From contig NZ_JAPDHZ010000002.1 in assembly GCF_029525555.1 (NCBI RefSeq), positions 2,083,868 to 2,147,867 on the forward strand: a DNA stretch of 64,000 bases, given 5' to 3'. Positions 35,617-47,200 of the stretch are shown piece by piece. The notes below the pieces were generated by a model, which worked only from the letters and a program-made list of their open reading frames with translations, was not told where the DNA came from and did not search any database. The position numbers and the translations under genes were made by a program. Source of the stretch: Cohnella ginsengisoli (GTDB lineage: Bacteria; Bacillota; Bacilli; Paenibacillales; Paenibacillaceae). Within the stretch, counting starts at the first letter, position 1; every line of letters starts with the position of its first letter.

Positions 35617-36066
35617 CTATCGACCTGATTTCTTCTTTATGTAAAAGCCAGCTAGCAGCAATACGAATACGGCGATTAGAACCATGGGCAAGTCATCCGA
35701 ACCGAAATTTCGGCCGCCTGCGTATTTACCGCCGTAATTTGCTTTTAGATATACGCCTTCAGCTTCTCTAACGGCGATTGCATCGTGAATTTTAACGCCT
35801 AGGATTTGGTAGTACTTCGTTCCCTTCGGATATTGATTTGAAAAATTTCCGGCGTAGGTGCCTTCAAGATCCGTGTACTTGGTGACTTTACCGATTTTCG
35901 CGCCGATTTGGTTTGGCTCTACGCGTTCCTCTGAAATGACGTATACATCTCCGCGGTAGACAACGAACGAATAGGCCCAGCTCGCGTAGGCAGACCCAAC
36001 AAACAGGGTAAGGGCGATATATAGCGTCGTGAATAAGAATATACTTTTTTTGAAGTCGCATAACAT
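35617..36066 (-). CDS. Membrane-anchored extracytoplasmic protein of unknown function
   Basis: 149 residues: an N-terminal signal/anchor (SIFLFTTLYIALTLFVGSAYA), an external domain of about 85 residues (FVVYRGDVYVISEERVEPNQ, KVTKYTDLEGTYAGNFSNQY, GTKYYQILGV) and a C-terminal membrane segment (PMVLIAVFVLLLAGFYIKKK). A GGGAGGGG site sits close to the ATG. It lies 37 bp after another small membrane protein on the same strand and may be coexpressed. Family not recognised. Confidence 0.75.
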   Translation of the reverse strand: MLCDFKKSIFLFTTLYIALTLFVGSAYASWAYSFVVYRGDVYVISEERVEPNQIGAKIGKVTKYTDLEGTYAGNFSNQYPKGTKYYQILGVKIHDAIAVREAEGVYLKANYGGKYAGGRNFGSDDLPMVLIAVFVLLLAGFYIKKKSGR

Positions 36067-36103
36067 TTCCCCTCCCTCGGTGCTCTACGCTACTGTATGT
36101 TCG

Positions 36104-36316
36104 TTATGAATGGGGAAGAATGCCTGAAGTAAGAAGGAAAACGCCTGCAATGATAGCAAGCAGCCCGCTGATCCGAGCAGAGACGAGAGCGGCCGTACTT
36201 GGTTCCGCATTCTTGAATTGCCACCCGGCCCCTAGATACCAGGATACTTTGGGGAAGAACAAACCGACGGCTCCCATAACGATAAACAAGATGGGGACTA
36301 ACGTGAACATGAACAA
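36104..36316 (-). CDS. Small membrane protein, DUF6199-like
   Basis: 70 residues from a TTG at 36316 that has AAGGAGG nine bases upstream; the internal ATG would be too far away. Two membrane helices (TLVPILFIVMGAVGLFFPKV and ISGLLAIIAGVFLLTSGI) flank a short loop SWYLGAGWQFKNAEPS, the W-x-GWQFKxAEPS pattern being typical of these Bacillales proteins. Probably cotranscribed with the following membrane protein. Function unknown. Confidence 0.75.
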   Translation of the reverse strand: MFMFTLVPILFIVMGAVGLFFPKVSWYLGAGWQFKNAEPSTAALVSARISGLLAIIAGVFLLTSGILPHS

Positions 36317-36432
36317 TCGAATCAGCCTCCTTTATGAAACCGCGCAGCAATGCCACCTTATTCCAATATAATCACAAAAAGAAATTTGTGTAAATCTGTC
36401 ATTTCGCTTAATTCCTTCCGGATATAAAACGA

Positions 36433-36465
36433 ACGGGCCCCCCGCTTTACAGCGAGGAGGCCCGT
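36433..36465 (-). terminator. Terminator after the SLH surface-protein gene
   Basis: Minus-strand stem ACGGGCC...GGCCCGT with inner CGCT/AGCG pairing, then TCGTTTTAT, 17 bp beyond the stop codon. Confidence 0.65.
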
Positions 36466-36481
36466 CCGAGTTCGTGAATCG

Positions 36482-39400
36482 TTATGGTGTGCGTAACGCG
36501 ATCGCGCGCCTCAGCGTCTCGACCGTCTCGGCTCTCGTCGCATAGGCATGCGGGCGGAACGCGCCCTGGTACCCGACGAACAAGCCGTTCTCCGACGCGG
36601 CCAGCACCGAAGGCAGCGCCCAATCGGCGATGTCCGCGCGATCGGTGAAGACCGTGTCCTTACCGCCGGCCGCAGCCGGCTGAAGCTTCATCGCCCGCGC
36701 CGTCATGACGGCCATCTGCTCGCGCGTGATCGGATCGTCCGGCCGGAACGTGCGGTCTTCGTAGCCGTCGACGATGCCCGCCGCGTGGGCTGCGGCAATG
36801 GCGCCGCGCGCCCAGTGATTCGCGGTGTCGGCGAAGGCGCCGGTCTTCGCGTTCGCTTCCGCGATGCCGAAGGCACGGACGATCAACTGCACGAACTCCG
36901 CCCGCGTCACCTTGGCATTTGGCCGGAACTTGCCGTCCGGATAGCCTTTGACATAGCCTTGGCCGACAATGGTCAGGATGCTCGCTTCCGCCCAGTGGCC
37001 CGAGATGTCGCTAAATGCGGGCAGCGGTTGTCCGGAAGGAAGCTGTCCCGGCACCGTCAGTACGGCAAACTTGGTAAAATGAATCGTTTCGCCGCTGACC
37101 TTGCCGCGCGTCCAGTCGATCGAAGCGTTGTCGAGCGGCACCCACTCGCCTGTCACCTCGTTCAGCCAATAAACGGCGACCGTATCGGCCTTCGGATCCA
37201 GTCTGGCGCTGTCGAACGGCAAGGTGATCGTGACCGGCTTCAAAAAGATGCCCGCCGCCGACTTCGTGATGTCGTATACGCGGCTTACGCGGCGCTGCGC
37301 ACCGGGCAGCTTGCCGGCGGCATCCTCCGGAAGCGTCGCGACATAGGTGCGGAACGCTTCGGGAAAGACGCCTGCCGGGAAACGTATCGAGGCGCCGGCG
37401 CCGGAGATCGTGCCCCCGGCGGCCGGATCGATGCGCCAGCCGGCTTGCTCCGACGGCTGGGCCGGCTGATCCGTACCGCCGCCGTTATTTCCGCCGTTAT
37501 TTCCTCCGTTGCTGCCGCCAGACTCCGCGAGCTTCAACACGTTGACAAGGAATGTCTTCGTTTGCTTGACGACGCCCTTGGTCACGGTCGCCGTCAGCGT
37601 TACCGCGGCATCGCCCGCTTCGAACGACGGTCGGGTCACTTTCCCGGTGGCCGCGTCGATGACCTTGGGATTGTTGGACGACCAGGCGACGTTCGTCTCG
37701 TTCGCGCTTGCGGTCGGCAGCACGACGTTTTTCGTCACGCCGGTCGGCCCTTCTCCCTCCGCATAACCAATGGCAACATGGCCAAGATCGGCCGTCACCG
37801 CCTCCAGATCGGTCATCGCGACAGTGCTGCGCTGGTCGATGTCGAAAACGCCGTAATCCGTCCAGGCATACTGCTCGTTTACCCGATAGCTGGCCGATAC
37901 GACCGCCTGACCTTGACGCAGCCCCTTCAGGTCGGCGCCGGCGATCTCCGCATACTGCCCGCCAGAGAGCACGGTCCACTCGACCGCATCGCCGGGCAGC
38001 TGCACCGCTTGGCCCTCGCCGTCGTAGGCGTACAGTCTCAACGGCTGGCTGGCGCCCGAGCTCATCTCGCGCTGCATGCCGATGACGACCTTCTCGATGC
38101 GGCCGACCCTCGGATTGACGATCCGCTGGACGTATTTATTGTTCAGACCGAACGCGTCGGATGCCACGATCTCGACATCAAACGCCTGCTCGTCCGGCAG
38201 CGGAAGCCGGTAGGTGAAGCGCCCCGCGTCGTCCACCGATGCCGGGAAGCCGTTCACCGTCACGTCGGCGCCTACATCGGTTTGGCCCGTAAGCTCGACC
38301 TGACCGCCCGGGAAAGCCGGCTCGTCCACCGCCAGCATCGGCCCGTTTTCCTTCACGACGACCCGATACGTTTTCTCGTCGGCGTCGCCGTCGCCGTCGT
38401 AAGCGGCGACCTCGATCTCGTTCGTGCCCTCCTTCAGCACGACATTCGTCGTCCAAGCCGTCCCTGTGTACACGTCAGGTTCGGCCAAGGGATCGTACAT
38501 GGACGGGTTCACCCGAACTTCCGTACGGACCGCCTCGTCGCTCGTAAAGCTAAGCGTCACGTCCCCCGTGCTGCTGCGGAAATACGGCAACCCGTCCGCA
38601 TCCCGGTCGGTTCGCACTTCGCCGCCGGCCGGATCGACCGGCTGCACCTTGAGGTCGAACGCAGGCGGATCGGGCACCGGCAGCTTCAGCTCGACCGGCG
38701 ACGACCACTCGCCGAAGTATTGCTCCGGCTGCTCGCCAGCCACATTGGCGATGACCGAGACATCGTAGGCTACGCCTTCCGCGAAGCCGTCTGCTTCGAT
38801 GTCCGCATACCGCGCCGGCTGACCCGCGGACGGCACCGGATGCTCGAGGAGCACGACCGGCGCTTTGTCGTCCGCCGGCTTCCCGTAGATCGTGTAGGAG
38901 CGCACGCCGTCTTCGTCGACTTTGTCCCAGCTGATGCGCTTCTTGCCGGCACCGATGTCGACGGCCTGCACGGCTTTGGCCTTCAGATCCTGCTCGGCGA
39001 CGCCATACACGGCGATGTCGAACGATTTGCCGGCAGGCAGTCCGTACAGCGTCGTTCGATATAAGCTGTCGTCCCCTTCGTCGCTCGCGCCAGGCTCGCC
39101 GTAATACGGGATCGCATACGTCGCGCCGTCCGCGTCCTTCAACCGGATGACGTATTCCGATATGCCCGCGATCGGAGACCAGGCTGCAACGTATTGGCCC
39201 AGTTTAAGCGGATCGTCGACGCTCGCCCAGTCGGCCATCGGATACCCTTCGTAGGGATCCTTCGCCGAGCCGTCGGGAACTTCGCTCACCGCCTGCACGA
39301 CGATCCGGTACGTCTCCGGCGTCCAGCCTCTGATCTCGGCCGCGTACCGGTCCTTCCCTTCCTCGTAAGGCACGAACGTCCAGTTCGAGCCGTCCGCCGG

Positions 39401-42400
39401 CTTCCCTTCTGCGTCTACCGTGAAGATGTAGTAGCCGGCCAGATCGTCGCCTGCCGAGGCATCCCATTCGACCTTGACCGCGCCGCGGCCGATCGCCTTC
39501 GCCGTCACGTTGCCCGGCGCGGTCGGCACCTTCGGGTTCGTCACGGCGAATGGCGCGGAATCGCGGAAGCTGTTCTGCAAAAGCGCGCCGCTCCCGTCGT
39601 ACTGCTTCAGCACCGCGACGATCTTGTAGGATCCGCTCGAGATGCTTTCCGGCAGCTTCGGACGAAGCGTCGCCTCGTCGTCCGCGACCGTCTCGTCCGC
39701 AACGATGCGGGACAGGAACGGCTTCGCGGCATCGACGCTTTGCAGATACAGGTCGACTTTGGTCCGCCCGTCCGCCGGCGTCCGCGTGAGCTTCAGATCG
39801 ACCGCCGTCTCTCCGCCGTCCTGCGCCGCCGCGAGCGTCTCGATCTCCGGCGTCGGAGCGGCGTCGAACGCTTCGACTTCCGCCGGCAGGCTGCTCGTCA
39901 GCGTCCAAGTGCCGGCTTTGCTCCGCTCGGCGGGCACCGTGACCGCGATATAGCTCTGTACCGTTCCGGTGTCCGGATCGGCGTATTCGCTGCGGTAAAC
40001 GTTCGCCCCGTCGCCTTCCTCGACGAGCTGAACCTCTTCGCCGTCGGGATCGGTCAGCTTCAGGACGATGTCGCGGTCTTTCGCATACTTCGCTTGTACG
40101 AGCAGCGCTTCGCCGCCGGCCGACTCGAACGTCGTCACCGTCTTCGCGGCCAGCGCCCGCACGGCGCCGGCTGCCGTCTTGACCTGAAGCCGCTTCAGAT
40201 TGGTGCCGATCGCCAGCCTTTCAGGATCGGCCTCGCCTGAAGCCGACAGCGCCGACAGGGCCGACACCGCCGAGAAGCCCTTCTGATCCGGATTGAAAAA
40301 TTGCAATTGCTGGGTGCTCCACGTGTAGCGCACGCCGACCGGGATCGTGTTCAGCGCCTTGGCGTACGCCTGAACGAAGTTCGTGTTCAGCGCCGCGGAC
40401 GCGTCCGCGAGCTTCAGTCCCGGGAAGATCGGCGAGTATGGCGGCAGCTGGACGGAGCCCCGAACATAGCCGCCGAAGTAAAATTGCGACGACTCGTTAT
40501 TGTAGCTGAGCTCGACCGATGCCTGGCCGACGATGACGTCGAGCAGGGTGATGCGCCCGCCGATAAGCGCCCCGGACACCGGATAGAACATAATCTTGCC
40601 CGTCATGTCGGCGATCGGGAAAAAGTACAGATTCGCCGTCCCGCTCAAGGAAGCTTCCCGCGCGCCGATGGACAGCTTGACGTTGGACGCGCTGAGCGCC
40701 CGCTTGCCGAGCAGGACGGGCGACACCGTATCGGTCACGCCGAACCAGAAGCTGCCGCCGAAGTCGGGATAGATGCCCTTGGCGATGCTGTCGCGGATCG
40801 TATGCAGCCCCTTGATCTCCCCGCCGAGCTGGTTGATCGTCAGCGGGATGTTCGGGATGTTGATGAATCCGACGTTGTCCGCGTACTCGGCCATGAATTC
40901 GTCCGGGAACGCGACGACTCCGCCTTCCGGCGTCGGTACGGTAAAGATGCCGAACTTGCCCTGAATCCGCGAGCTGCGGTTGAAGCTGCCGCCCGATCCG
41001 GTCGGGATGGACTCCAGGTTCGGCAGACTCAGCTTGGCGTAGATGCTGTACAGATTCTGGATCGAATCGATGCGCAGCCGCCCCTCGACTCCGCCGGTTT
41101 GGCTGGGCTTCAGGCTGTCCATCGTGACGAACGGACCGATCTTCATCTGCGGCAGCCCGACGCCCGCTTCCAGCGCGAACTTGATCTGTCCGTCCTCGTA
41201 CACGCGGAATTGATCGACCGCCACCTCCGCATACAGCAGCTTGCTGAGCGCGGCGTTGTCGCTGGCCCCGAAAAAGCGGTACAGCGTCTTCATGATCGAC
41301 AAAATGTCGAGCGAGCCTTTGAATTCGGCCGCGTACTTTTTCGCGTCCGGATCGTAGACGACCTTCACCTGCTTGATGCCGAGCACGTACGGTCCGACGA
41401 TCGCCTGCGCGTCGTCGCTGAACCCGAACACGTTCGGATTTTTGATTTTCATATCGTTGACGTTAAAGGTAAAGGCCTTCTTCCAGATCAGCGGCGAATT
41501 CGGAATCTTCGTCAGCTGCTTCAGGTAGATGCGGCTCTGGTCGTTGCCGCTGACGACCGCCTGCGTCGCCCTGTCGTACACGAGGCCGTTGTCCTCGTAT
41601 TCGTACGTGACCGGCTTGACGACGATCTCGCCGGGCATGTCCGCGTCGAATTCGGACACGGTCAGCTTCAGCACGTTGCCGAGCGATACCGCCTGCGACG
41701 GATGGGGCACGACCGAATACGTGCCGTCGCCCATGTCCTGGATGTTGCCCTGGATGCGGAGCACTTCCTCCTCGCCCGCCGGGACGGACGGCAGCGCGCC
41801 GCCTTTGGCGTAGTAAATCTTGTTCGTCCGCAGCGTATACTGCCCGCCGATGTCCGTGCGCGTCTTGAGCGTATCCTTCTTCGTAATCAGGAGCGTGCCG
41901 TACCCGCGCTTCATGACCGAGATGTCGTCGGTGACGCGGATCGCGTCGGGACGGTACATCCCTTTGCTCAGATCGTGCTCCACGCCGATGCCGTAAGCGC
42001 CGAGCGGCAGCTGCGGAAGCATGACCGACAGCTGGCTGTCGCTGTCGACGGTGACGTACTTCGATTCGATGTTCGTCCGCTCGCCGTTAGCCGCCTGAAT
42101 GTACACATGCCAGCGGTCCGGCGCGTCCTTGAGAAAATTCAGGTTGCTGCCGTAGATAATGACCTTGCGGAACGCTTCCTTCTCGTACATGCGGTTCGGC
42201 GCGACGGCCGTGAACTGGATATCGGGCGGCTGCCGGAAGTCTTTCAGCACGACGATGTGCGCCGTCTCTTCCCGCGTCTTCACGCCGGGCGCGTCGGGAT
42301 CGCCTACCGTCACGCGCACCTTGAAGGCATAGACGTTGACCGTATCCGCGCCGGTCGCGACGAACCGCCAGCGGAAGGAAAGCCGCTCTCCCTTGGCGAC

Positions 42401-43511
42401 CGCCGGGATATAGGCGACGCGCTCGCTGCCTCCGGTCAACTGGGCGCTGCCCGGGTATACGATCTCGACGCGCACATCCTTCTGCGCGACCGACTTCGCG
42501 AGATTGTTCGCCAGCTCCGCGGACAGCTCGAACGACGCCTGACCGCCGTCCTCCGCCGTCACCTTCTGCGGCGCCGAGACGGTCACCGCCATATTGTCGA
42601 GCAGCGTCTGCCGCTGCTTCATCTCGCCCATGCCGACCAAGGTCGAATACGACGCGGACGCGCCGCCGGCCAGGGCGGCTTCGTCCCAGTAGACGGCAAC
42701 CGCGCTGTCCGCCGTTCCGTACAGCCCCCCCGTCCGCCGTATAATCGGTCCACTGGTTCCAGTCGTACTTCCATTTCGTCGCCGACAGTCCGTTCCAGTG
42801 ACCGAAAATGACGCGGCTAGGCTTTTTCTCGCCGAAGCCGTACAAGGTGCCGTAGGCGATGACCGACGGATCGTCGATATCGTCCATCGCTTGCCAGTAC
42901 AACGGCACCTCGGCCGGGCCGAATTCGCGTTCGCCGATCGTCGGGGACAGTTCGCCCGGCGCCATCAGCAGCGGTCCGTCATTGTCTCCGGCCTTGACGT
43001 CGAGCAAAATCCGCGTGCCGAGCTTGACGCTCTTGCCGGACTTGTTGTCCACCCGGTACGACAGCTTCGCATTGCCCGCCGGCAGCGTCTTGTCGTTCTG
43101 CGGCACGAGCTCGACCGTCTGGCGAATGTCGACGCCTCTGTATCGCCACACCGACACGATCCGGCCGCCTTCGACGGTGGGCTCCTGTACGAAAGAGCCG
43201 TACGGCGCCGATTCCGGGCCGTACGTATGTCCGTAGATCACTTCCTCGCCGTCGATCCGAAAGCTCGTAAACGACGTCTCCGGCGTATCCGGATTGTAGA
43301 CGAGCGGCTGATCCTCGTCGCCGGAACGGACCGGATCGCCTCCTGTCGTCCCCACGCCGATCCGTCCGTTCGCCTCGTTCACGCTGATGCGAAGCACATC
43401 GTCCGAGAGCTGGAGCCGGCCTGCGGCCAGCGCCCATCCAGGCGCCAGGCCCGAGACCGTCATCGCGACCGCGATTGCCGCCGCAGCCGTTTTTATCCAT
43501 CGCATGCGCAT
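36482..43511 (-). CDS. Very large S-layer-anchored surface protein with Fn3/Ig-like modules and three SLH domains, one frameshift
   Basis: About 2342 residues after joining. A signal peptide (TAAAAIAVAMTVSGLAPGWA, cut after ALA) starts at the ATG at 43511. The frame breaks at seven C (42726-42732); with six it reads YTADGGLYGTADSAVAVYWD and continues. Order of parts: an N-terminal domain of about 300 residues; long beta-rich regions; Fn3-like modules (GNVTAKAIGRGAVKVEWDAS near 1150); an Ig-like module (GGQVELTGQTDVGADVTVNG); an aBig-type module (NVAWSSNNPKVIDAATGKVT); a Gly/Asn linker; a ZU5-like domain (AGASIRFPAGVFPEAF); and three SLH domains in the last ~180 residues (DISGHWAEASI, DTANHWARGAI, DIADWALPSV). 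It would sit on the cell surface, bound to pyruvylated wall polymer. 21 bp after the upstream secreted-protein gene. Confidence 0.88.
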
Positions 43512-43532
43512 TGACCCGTTCTCTCCCTTTTC

Positions 43533-46028
43533 CTACTGCACATTGATCTGTCCGACGAAGGTTCGCCGTTCCCGGTCCTGAACGAAGAAGGTGTACCAGC
43601 CCGTCTCGTTAAGTGCAAGCGTGCGGTCTGCTATCGGCGTGCCGCCGCTCTTGAAGGCGCCCGCCGCATGTTTGCCGGGCAAATACTTGAAGACCAGGTC
43701 GTCGCTCTCCTGACCGGCAATGTCGAAGCGCAGCGTTCCCCGAGATACCGTCACGTCGCCGCGCAGTCGGATCCCGTTCACGAACACATTGATCCCGTTC
43801 ATCTCCATGACGGATACGCCCCGCGTTCCGCGTGCGGTATTCCCTGCGCTGTCGGTGACGGTATAGACGATCTCGTAGTAGCCGCCTTTGTACACGTCGA
43901 CCTGGCTGGACACGCCAACCTTCGCTGTTAAGTCGCCGTCCCGGTTGTCGATGGCCGTAAAGCCGGGCTCGTCGAACGTAAACGGCAGCCCCTGATAGAC
44001 CGGATACGTGAGCGGTCCGGCGAGCGTCAGCGCCGGCGGTTCCTTGTCGATATTGGCGACGGCGGCTTTGTACTCGCGAACGACGCCGTTGCCGTCTTTG
44101 ACGAGGAAGACGAATTCGCCGTTGTCCGCAAAAGTATAGGACGCGCTTCCCCCGTTGTTGATCACCGTGAATCCGCTCGGAAGCTGCAAGGTCGCCGCAA
44201 CCGGCTTATTCGTCAGCGCCGTCGTGCTGTAGGAGACGGATACGGCGGGCGCGGTACTGTCGATCCACGTCACGGCCGCCTTGCGGTTGTTTTCGTTCAC
44301 ATAGCCCCGGAGCGCGCTGCCGGCCAGGTCCTCGGCCTCAAACACATGCTCGCCGTTCGCCGCGAACGTGTAGGACAGCCAGCCGTTCCGGTAACTGATG
44401 CCGTCGCCGACGCCCGGCTTGACCCGTTTGCCGACGTACAGATAGGCCGTCACTTCGCCCGCGGTCGGCTGGCTGGTCGAATAGATGGCCGCCCCGCCTC
44501 CGGCCAGGGGGCCAAAGCCGGTCTTGTCGATCTGTCCGACGGACACCCGAATCGTCTCTGTCTCTCCGCCGTCCGGCTGAATTTGAATCGTGAGCGGCGA
44601 GCCGAACGGCGTCGCGTCCTTGATCGCAAGCGTATGCGACGTGTCCGCTAGAGCGGGGTCGACGCCGTCCCAGTTCAGAATTTTCACCGGCACGCCGGTC
44701 GTCAGGGTAAGCGTCACGTCCCGGTTCGTCATCTCCGTCGTGTCGAAGCTGGCCGATACGGCCGTAGCGGACGCTGCAGGTCCGATGACGAACGACTGCG
44801 TATACGCCTCGCCCGCGGCCTTCCCTTCCGCATCCAGCGCCTGCGCGCGAAGCAGGTATTCGCCATCCGCGCCGGCGAGTACGATCTCCTGCCCGCTCGG
44901 CACGTTCTTCCAATCCTGAACGACCGCGCCGCCGTCCTTCTCGATCCGGTAGCGTACGTCGCCCTCGGCGGCGAGCAAGCCAGCCGCGTGCGTGTATAAC
45001 CGCAGTCTGTGCTCCGGCGCCGAGGTCAACCGTCCCTGCGCGTCGACGCGGTCGACGTAGGTCGCCTTCAATTCCAGCGCGTCGCTGCCCCGCAGAACGT
45101 AATAGGAAGAGGAGGCCGCGACGATATTGGCTTTGTTGCCGGCCGCGAACGGATCTTTGTCATAAGGAGGTTGCTTGTGGCGCTGCTCGACGCCTCTGAC
45201 GTAGACGTAAAGGCGTAAGGCGGACCGGTCCGTAAAATACGGCGTCGTGTCAATGCCCACATGCGCCGTCTTGCCGCCGGCGGCCACGGGCACGTCCGTC
45301 CATTTGGCGCCCATCGACTCGCAAGCGCCCGGACTGCGCGCGCAGAAGTCGTATTCGCTGACCATGTACTGGACTGCGCCCAGCCCGGTGTTGTCGCCGA
45401 CTTCGGCCTGGATGACATAATCGCCGCGGGCGAGCGGCTGGTCCGCAAAGTCGATCCTGAGCGGCGTTGTATCCTTGATCAGCTTGACCGGCACGGGGTT
45501 GGTCGCGTTTTTGTCGGTCAAGAAGCGGTCCGCGTCGTAGTACACCTGCTGCCACATAAAGCCGCCCGTGACGGCGTCTACGGTTTTGACGTACAGATAG
45601 TGCGTCCCTTCGCCCAGCGCGGATGTGTCCCCGTTGGGCATGACAGCCCAGTATCCTTCATACTGGCGCCCGTTCAGCGGGTTGGTCTCGACAGCCCGAT
45701 AGGTGTCCGAGAAAGGCTTGACCGGCAGATCTTGTTTTGGCAGAACGGAGCTTGCGCTCCACAAGTAGCCGCTCTTCGCCAGATCCACGTCGGCATAGCC
45801 CTTGTAGCCGTTCACCGACTTCTGCCCCGTGCTGTACACAAACGCAGCGAGCCAGGTGTACGCGTTTCTCGGCATTTCGTACGTTTGCCGCAAATATTTG
45901 AAATCCGCCACCGCCGCGCGCAGGACGTCCGCGCGCATCATCGGATCGGCGCCGCTGTCGCCCAGCATGCCGAGGTATCGGTTCCCCGCATCGCCGGAGC
46001 CCCCGCCGATGACGTAGAAGGGATTCAT
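43533..46028 (-). CDS. Multidomain Ig-like extracellular protein (second half of a frameshifted gene, or a coupled gene)
   Basis: 831 residues from the ATG at 46028. It contains several beta-sandwich modules: repeated TAPAVSVSYSTTALTNKPVA/ SASFDTTEMTNRDVTLTL segments that resemble bacterial Ig repeats, and near the C-terminus a DUF5011-like cadherin-type module (FTAIDNRDGDLTAKV, YEIVYTVTDSAGNTARGTRG). It has no signal peptide of its own. The ATG overlaps the stop of the upstream reading frame (ATGA), but sequence before it in this frame (GFVESRVTMNPFYVIGGG) continues the upstream protein smoothly if one C is added at 46050-46052. I favour one long secreted protein of about 1150 residues, broken by a missing base. 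Function unknown; cotranscribed with the SLH protein. Confidence 0.7.
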   Translation of the reverse strand: MNPFYVIGGGSGDAGNRYLGMLGDSGADPMMRADVLRAAVADFKYLRQTYEMPRNAYTWLAAFVYSTGQKSVNGYKGYADVDLAKSGYLWSASSVLPKQDLPVKPFSDTYRAVETNPLNGRQYEGYWAVMPNGDTSALGEGTHYLYVKTVDAVTGGFMWQQVYYDADRFLTDKNATNPVPVKLIKDTTPLRIDFADQPLARGDYVIQAEVGDNTGLGAVQYMVSEYDFCARSPGACESMGAKWTDVPVAAGGKTAHVGIDTTPYFTDRSALRLYVYVRGVEQRHKQPPYDKDPFAAGNKANIVAASSSYYVLRGSDALELKATYVDRVDAQGRLTSAPEHRLRLYTHAAGLLAAEGDVRYRIEKDGGAVVQDWKNVPSGQEIVLAGADGEYLLRAQALDAEGKAAGEAYTQSFVIGPAASATAVSASFDTTEMTNRDVTLTLTTGVPVKILNWDGVDPALADTSHTLAIKDATPFGSPLTIQIQPDGGETETIRVSVGQIDKTGFGPLAGGGAAIYSTSQPTAGEVTAYLYVGKRVKPGVGDGISYRNGWLSYTFAANGEHVFEAEDLAGSALRGYVNENNRKAAVTWIDSTAPAVSVSYSTTALTNKPVAATLQLPSGFTVINNGGSASYTFADNGEFVFLVKDGNGVVREYKAAVANIDKEPPALTLAGPLTYPVYQGLPFTFDEPGFTAIDNRDGDLTAKVGVSSQVDVYKGGYYEIVYTVTDSAGNTARGTRGVSVMEMNGINVFVNGIRLRGDVTVSRGTLRFDIAGQESDDLVFKYLPGKHAAGAFKSGGTPIADRTLALNETGWYTFFVQDRERRTFVGQINVQ

Positions 46029-46981
46029 CGTGACCCGGGATTCGACGAACCCGCCGGGGCCGGGATAAAGAGGGTGTAGGGTCTCCAATTGCCGCCGCGG
46101 TCTCTCACCTCGATATCCAAGTCCGCCGACTTGCCGCGCGCTTCCGGCGGCACCGGAATATAGTTGCGCTCCGCCATCGTCGTCCAGTCGACCGACTTGC
46201 TGTACATGCCGGCGCTCAGCCTGTACTTGAACTCGAAGTCTTGCGGATCTAGCACGGCGTCCTTCACGTCGACAATGATCCGGTCGACGGACAAGCCGCT
46301 TGGCGGCTGGCCGCCGCGCTGAAGATCGGCCGGATTGGGCGTGATCGTCAGCGTCGGGTATTCGCGCTTGAACTGGGCGGCGGCCATGCCGGAGATGCCC
46401 GACAGGTCGATGACGGTCGTCGACTTGAGGACCGTCTGTCCGTTGTCCGGATTAAGCGCATAGTACTTGATCGAGCCGTATTGGCCGTCGAGCGCCAGCT
46501 TGCGATCAAGCGTGAGCGGTCCGCTTGGATCGGAAAGTCCCGGCTCGAAACGGAACACAAGCGTATGGTCGCCTTCCTGTCTCTTGATGACCGCTCGACT
46601 GCGCTCCCACCAGTTCAAGGCGCTGTCTTTATCGAAAACGTATAAGGCGCCTTCGGTGAAGCCTGCCAGCTTTTCTTTTACGGTAATCTTCCATTCCAGC
46701 CAGCCGTTCGGTCCTACCACGTAGCGATTCGCGTACGATTGGTAGACGACGCCTTTGTCGCTTGCCGTCATCTGCACGGCGACCGCCGTCAGCTTGGGCG
46801 GCTCGTCCGCCTGTGCCGCCGACGCGAACGCCGCCACGGCGATCCAGGCGACGGCCGCAAGCGCGATTCCCAGGCGCCAGCCGCGAATATAACGGCCGCC
46901 AGCCGCTGCCGATCGGACGGCTCCGCGCATGAAGCGGCGCGCAATGGCGTCTCGCAGCAGCATGATCATCTTGCGAGTCAT
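46025..46981 (-). CDS. Secreted protein with signal peptide, probably the N-terminal half of the downstream Ig-like protein
   Basis: 318 residues from the ATG at 46981 (GGAGGGG upstream; the frame extends to 47170 but without a site). A long basic n-region precedes a hydrophobic core, GIALAAVAWIAVAAFASAAQ, typical of a secreted protein. The mature part is beta-rich (VVGPNGWLEWKITVKEKL, IIVDVKDAVLDPQDFEFKYR, DLDIEVRDRGGNWRPYTLF). It ends a few residues after FIPAPAG, exactly where the other frame picks up. It may be joined with 43533-46028 into one gene. The gene is divergent from the response regulator at 47201, leaving a 219-bp shared promoter region. Confidence 0.72.
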   Translation of the reverse strand: MTRKMIMLLRDAIARRFMRGAVRSAAAGGRYIRGWRLGIALAAVAWIAVAAFASAAQADEPPKLTAVAVQMTASDKGVVYQSYANRYVVGPNGWLEWKITVKEKLAGFTEGALYVFDKDSALNWWERSRAVIKRQEGDHTLVFRFEPGLSDPSGPLTLDRKLALDGQYGSIKYYALNPDNGQTVLKSTTVIDLSGISGMAAAQFKREYPTLTITPNPADLQRGGQPPSGLSVDRIIVDVKDAVLDPQDFEFKYRLSAGMYSKSVDWTTMAERNYIPVPPEARGKSADLDIEVRDRGGNWRPYTLFIPAPAGSSNPGSR

Positions 46982-47200
46982 CTTTGTATTTCCCCTCCGC
47001 ACGATTAAACGTCGATGAACGAGAATGCCGCATCTCCCCTTTCGGCCTTCTATTCTTCCACGCTGAATTGTAAGATCCGGGAATACGAATGACCAGTTAC
47101 CGGCGTCACTATGACGAAATTTGTCAGAATATCGCCGTTTCAGCGCGTGCGCGGTATATAATAGGTTCATCGAACGTGGAGGCGGAGGTTGTCTTTTCTA

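Noticed and set aside
36548..42811. Two long plus-strand reading frames (about 838 and 836 codons) opposite the SLH protein gene
   Set aside because: They lie antisense to a clearly recognisable protein, have no ribosome site or family motif, and show the Arg/His-rich composition of antisense frames in GC-rich DNA.
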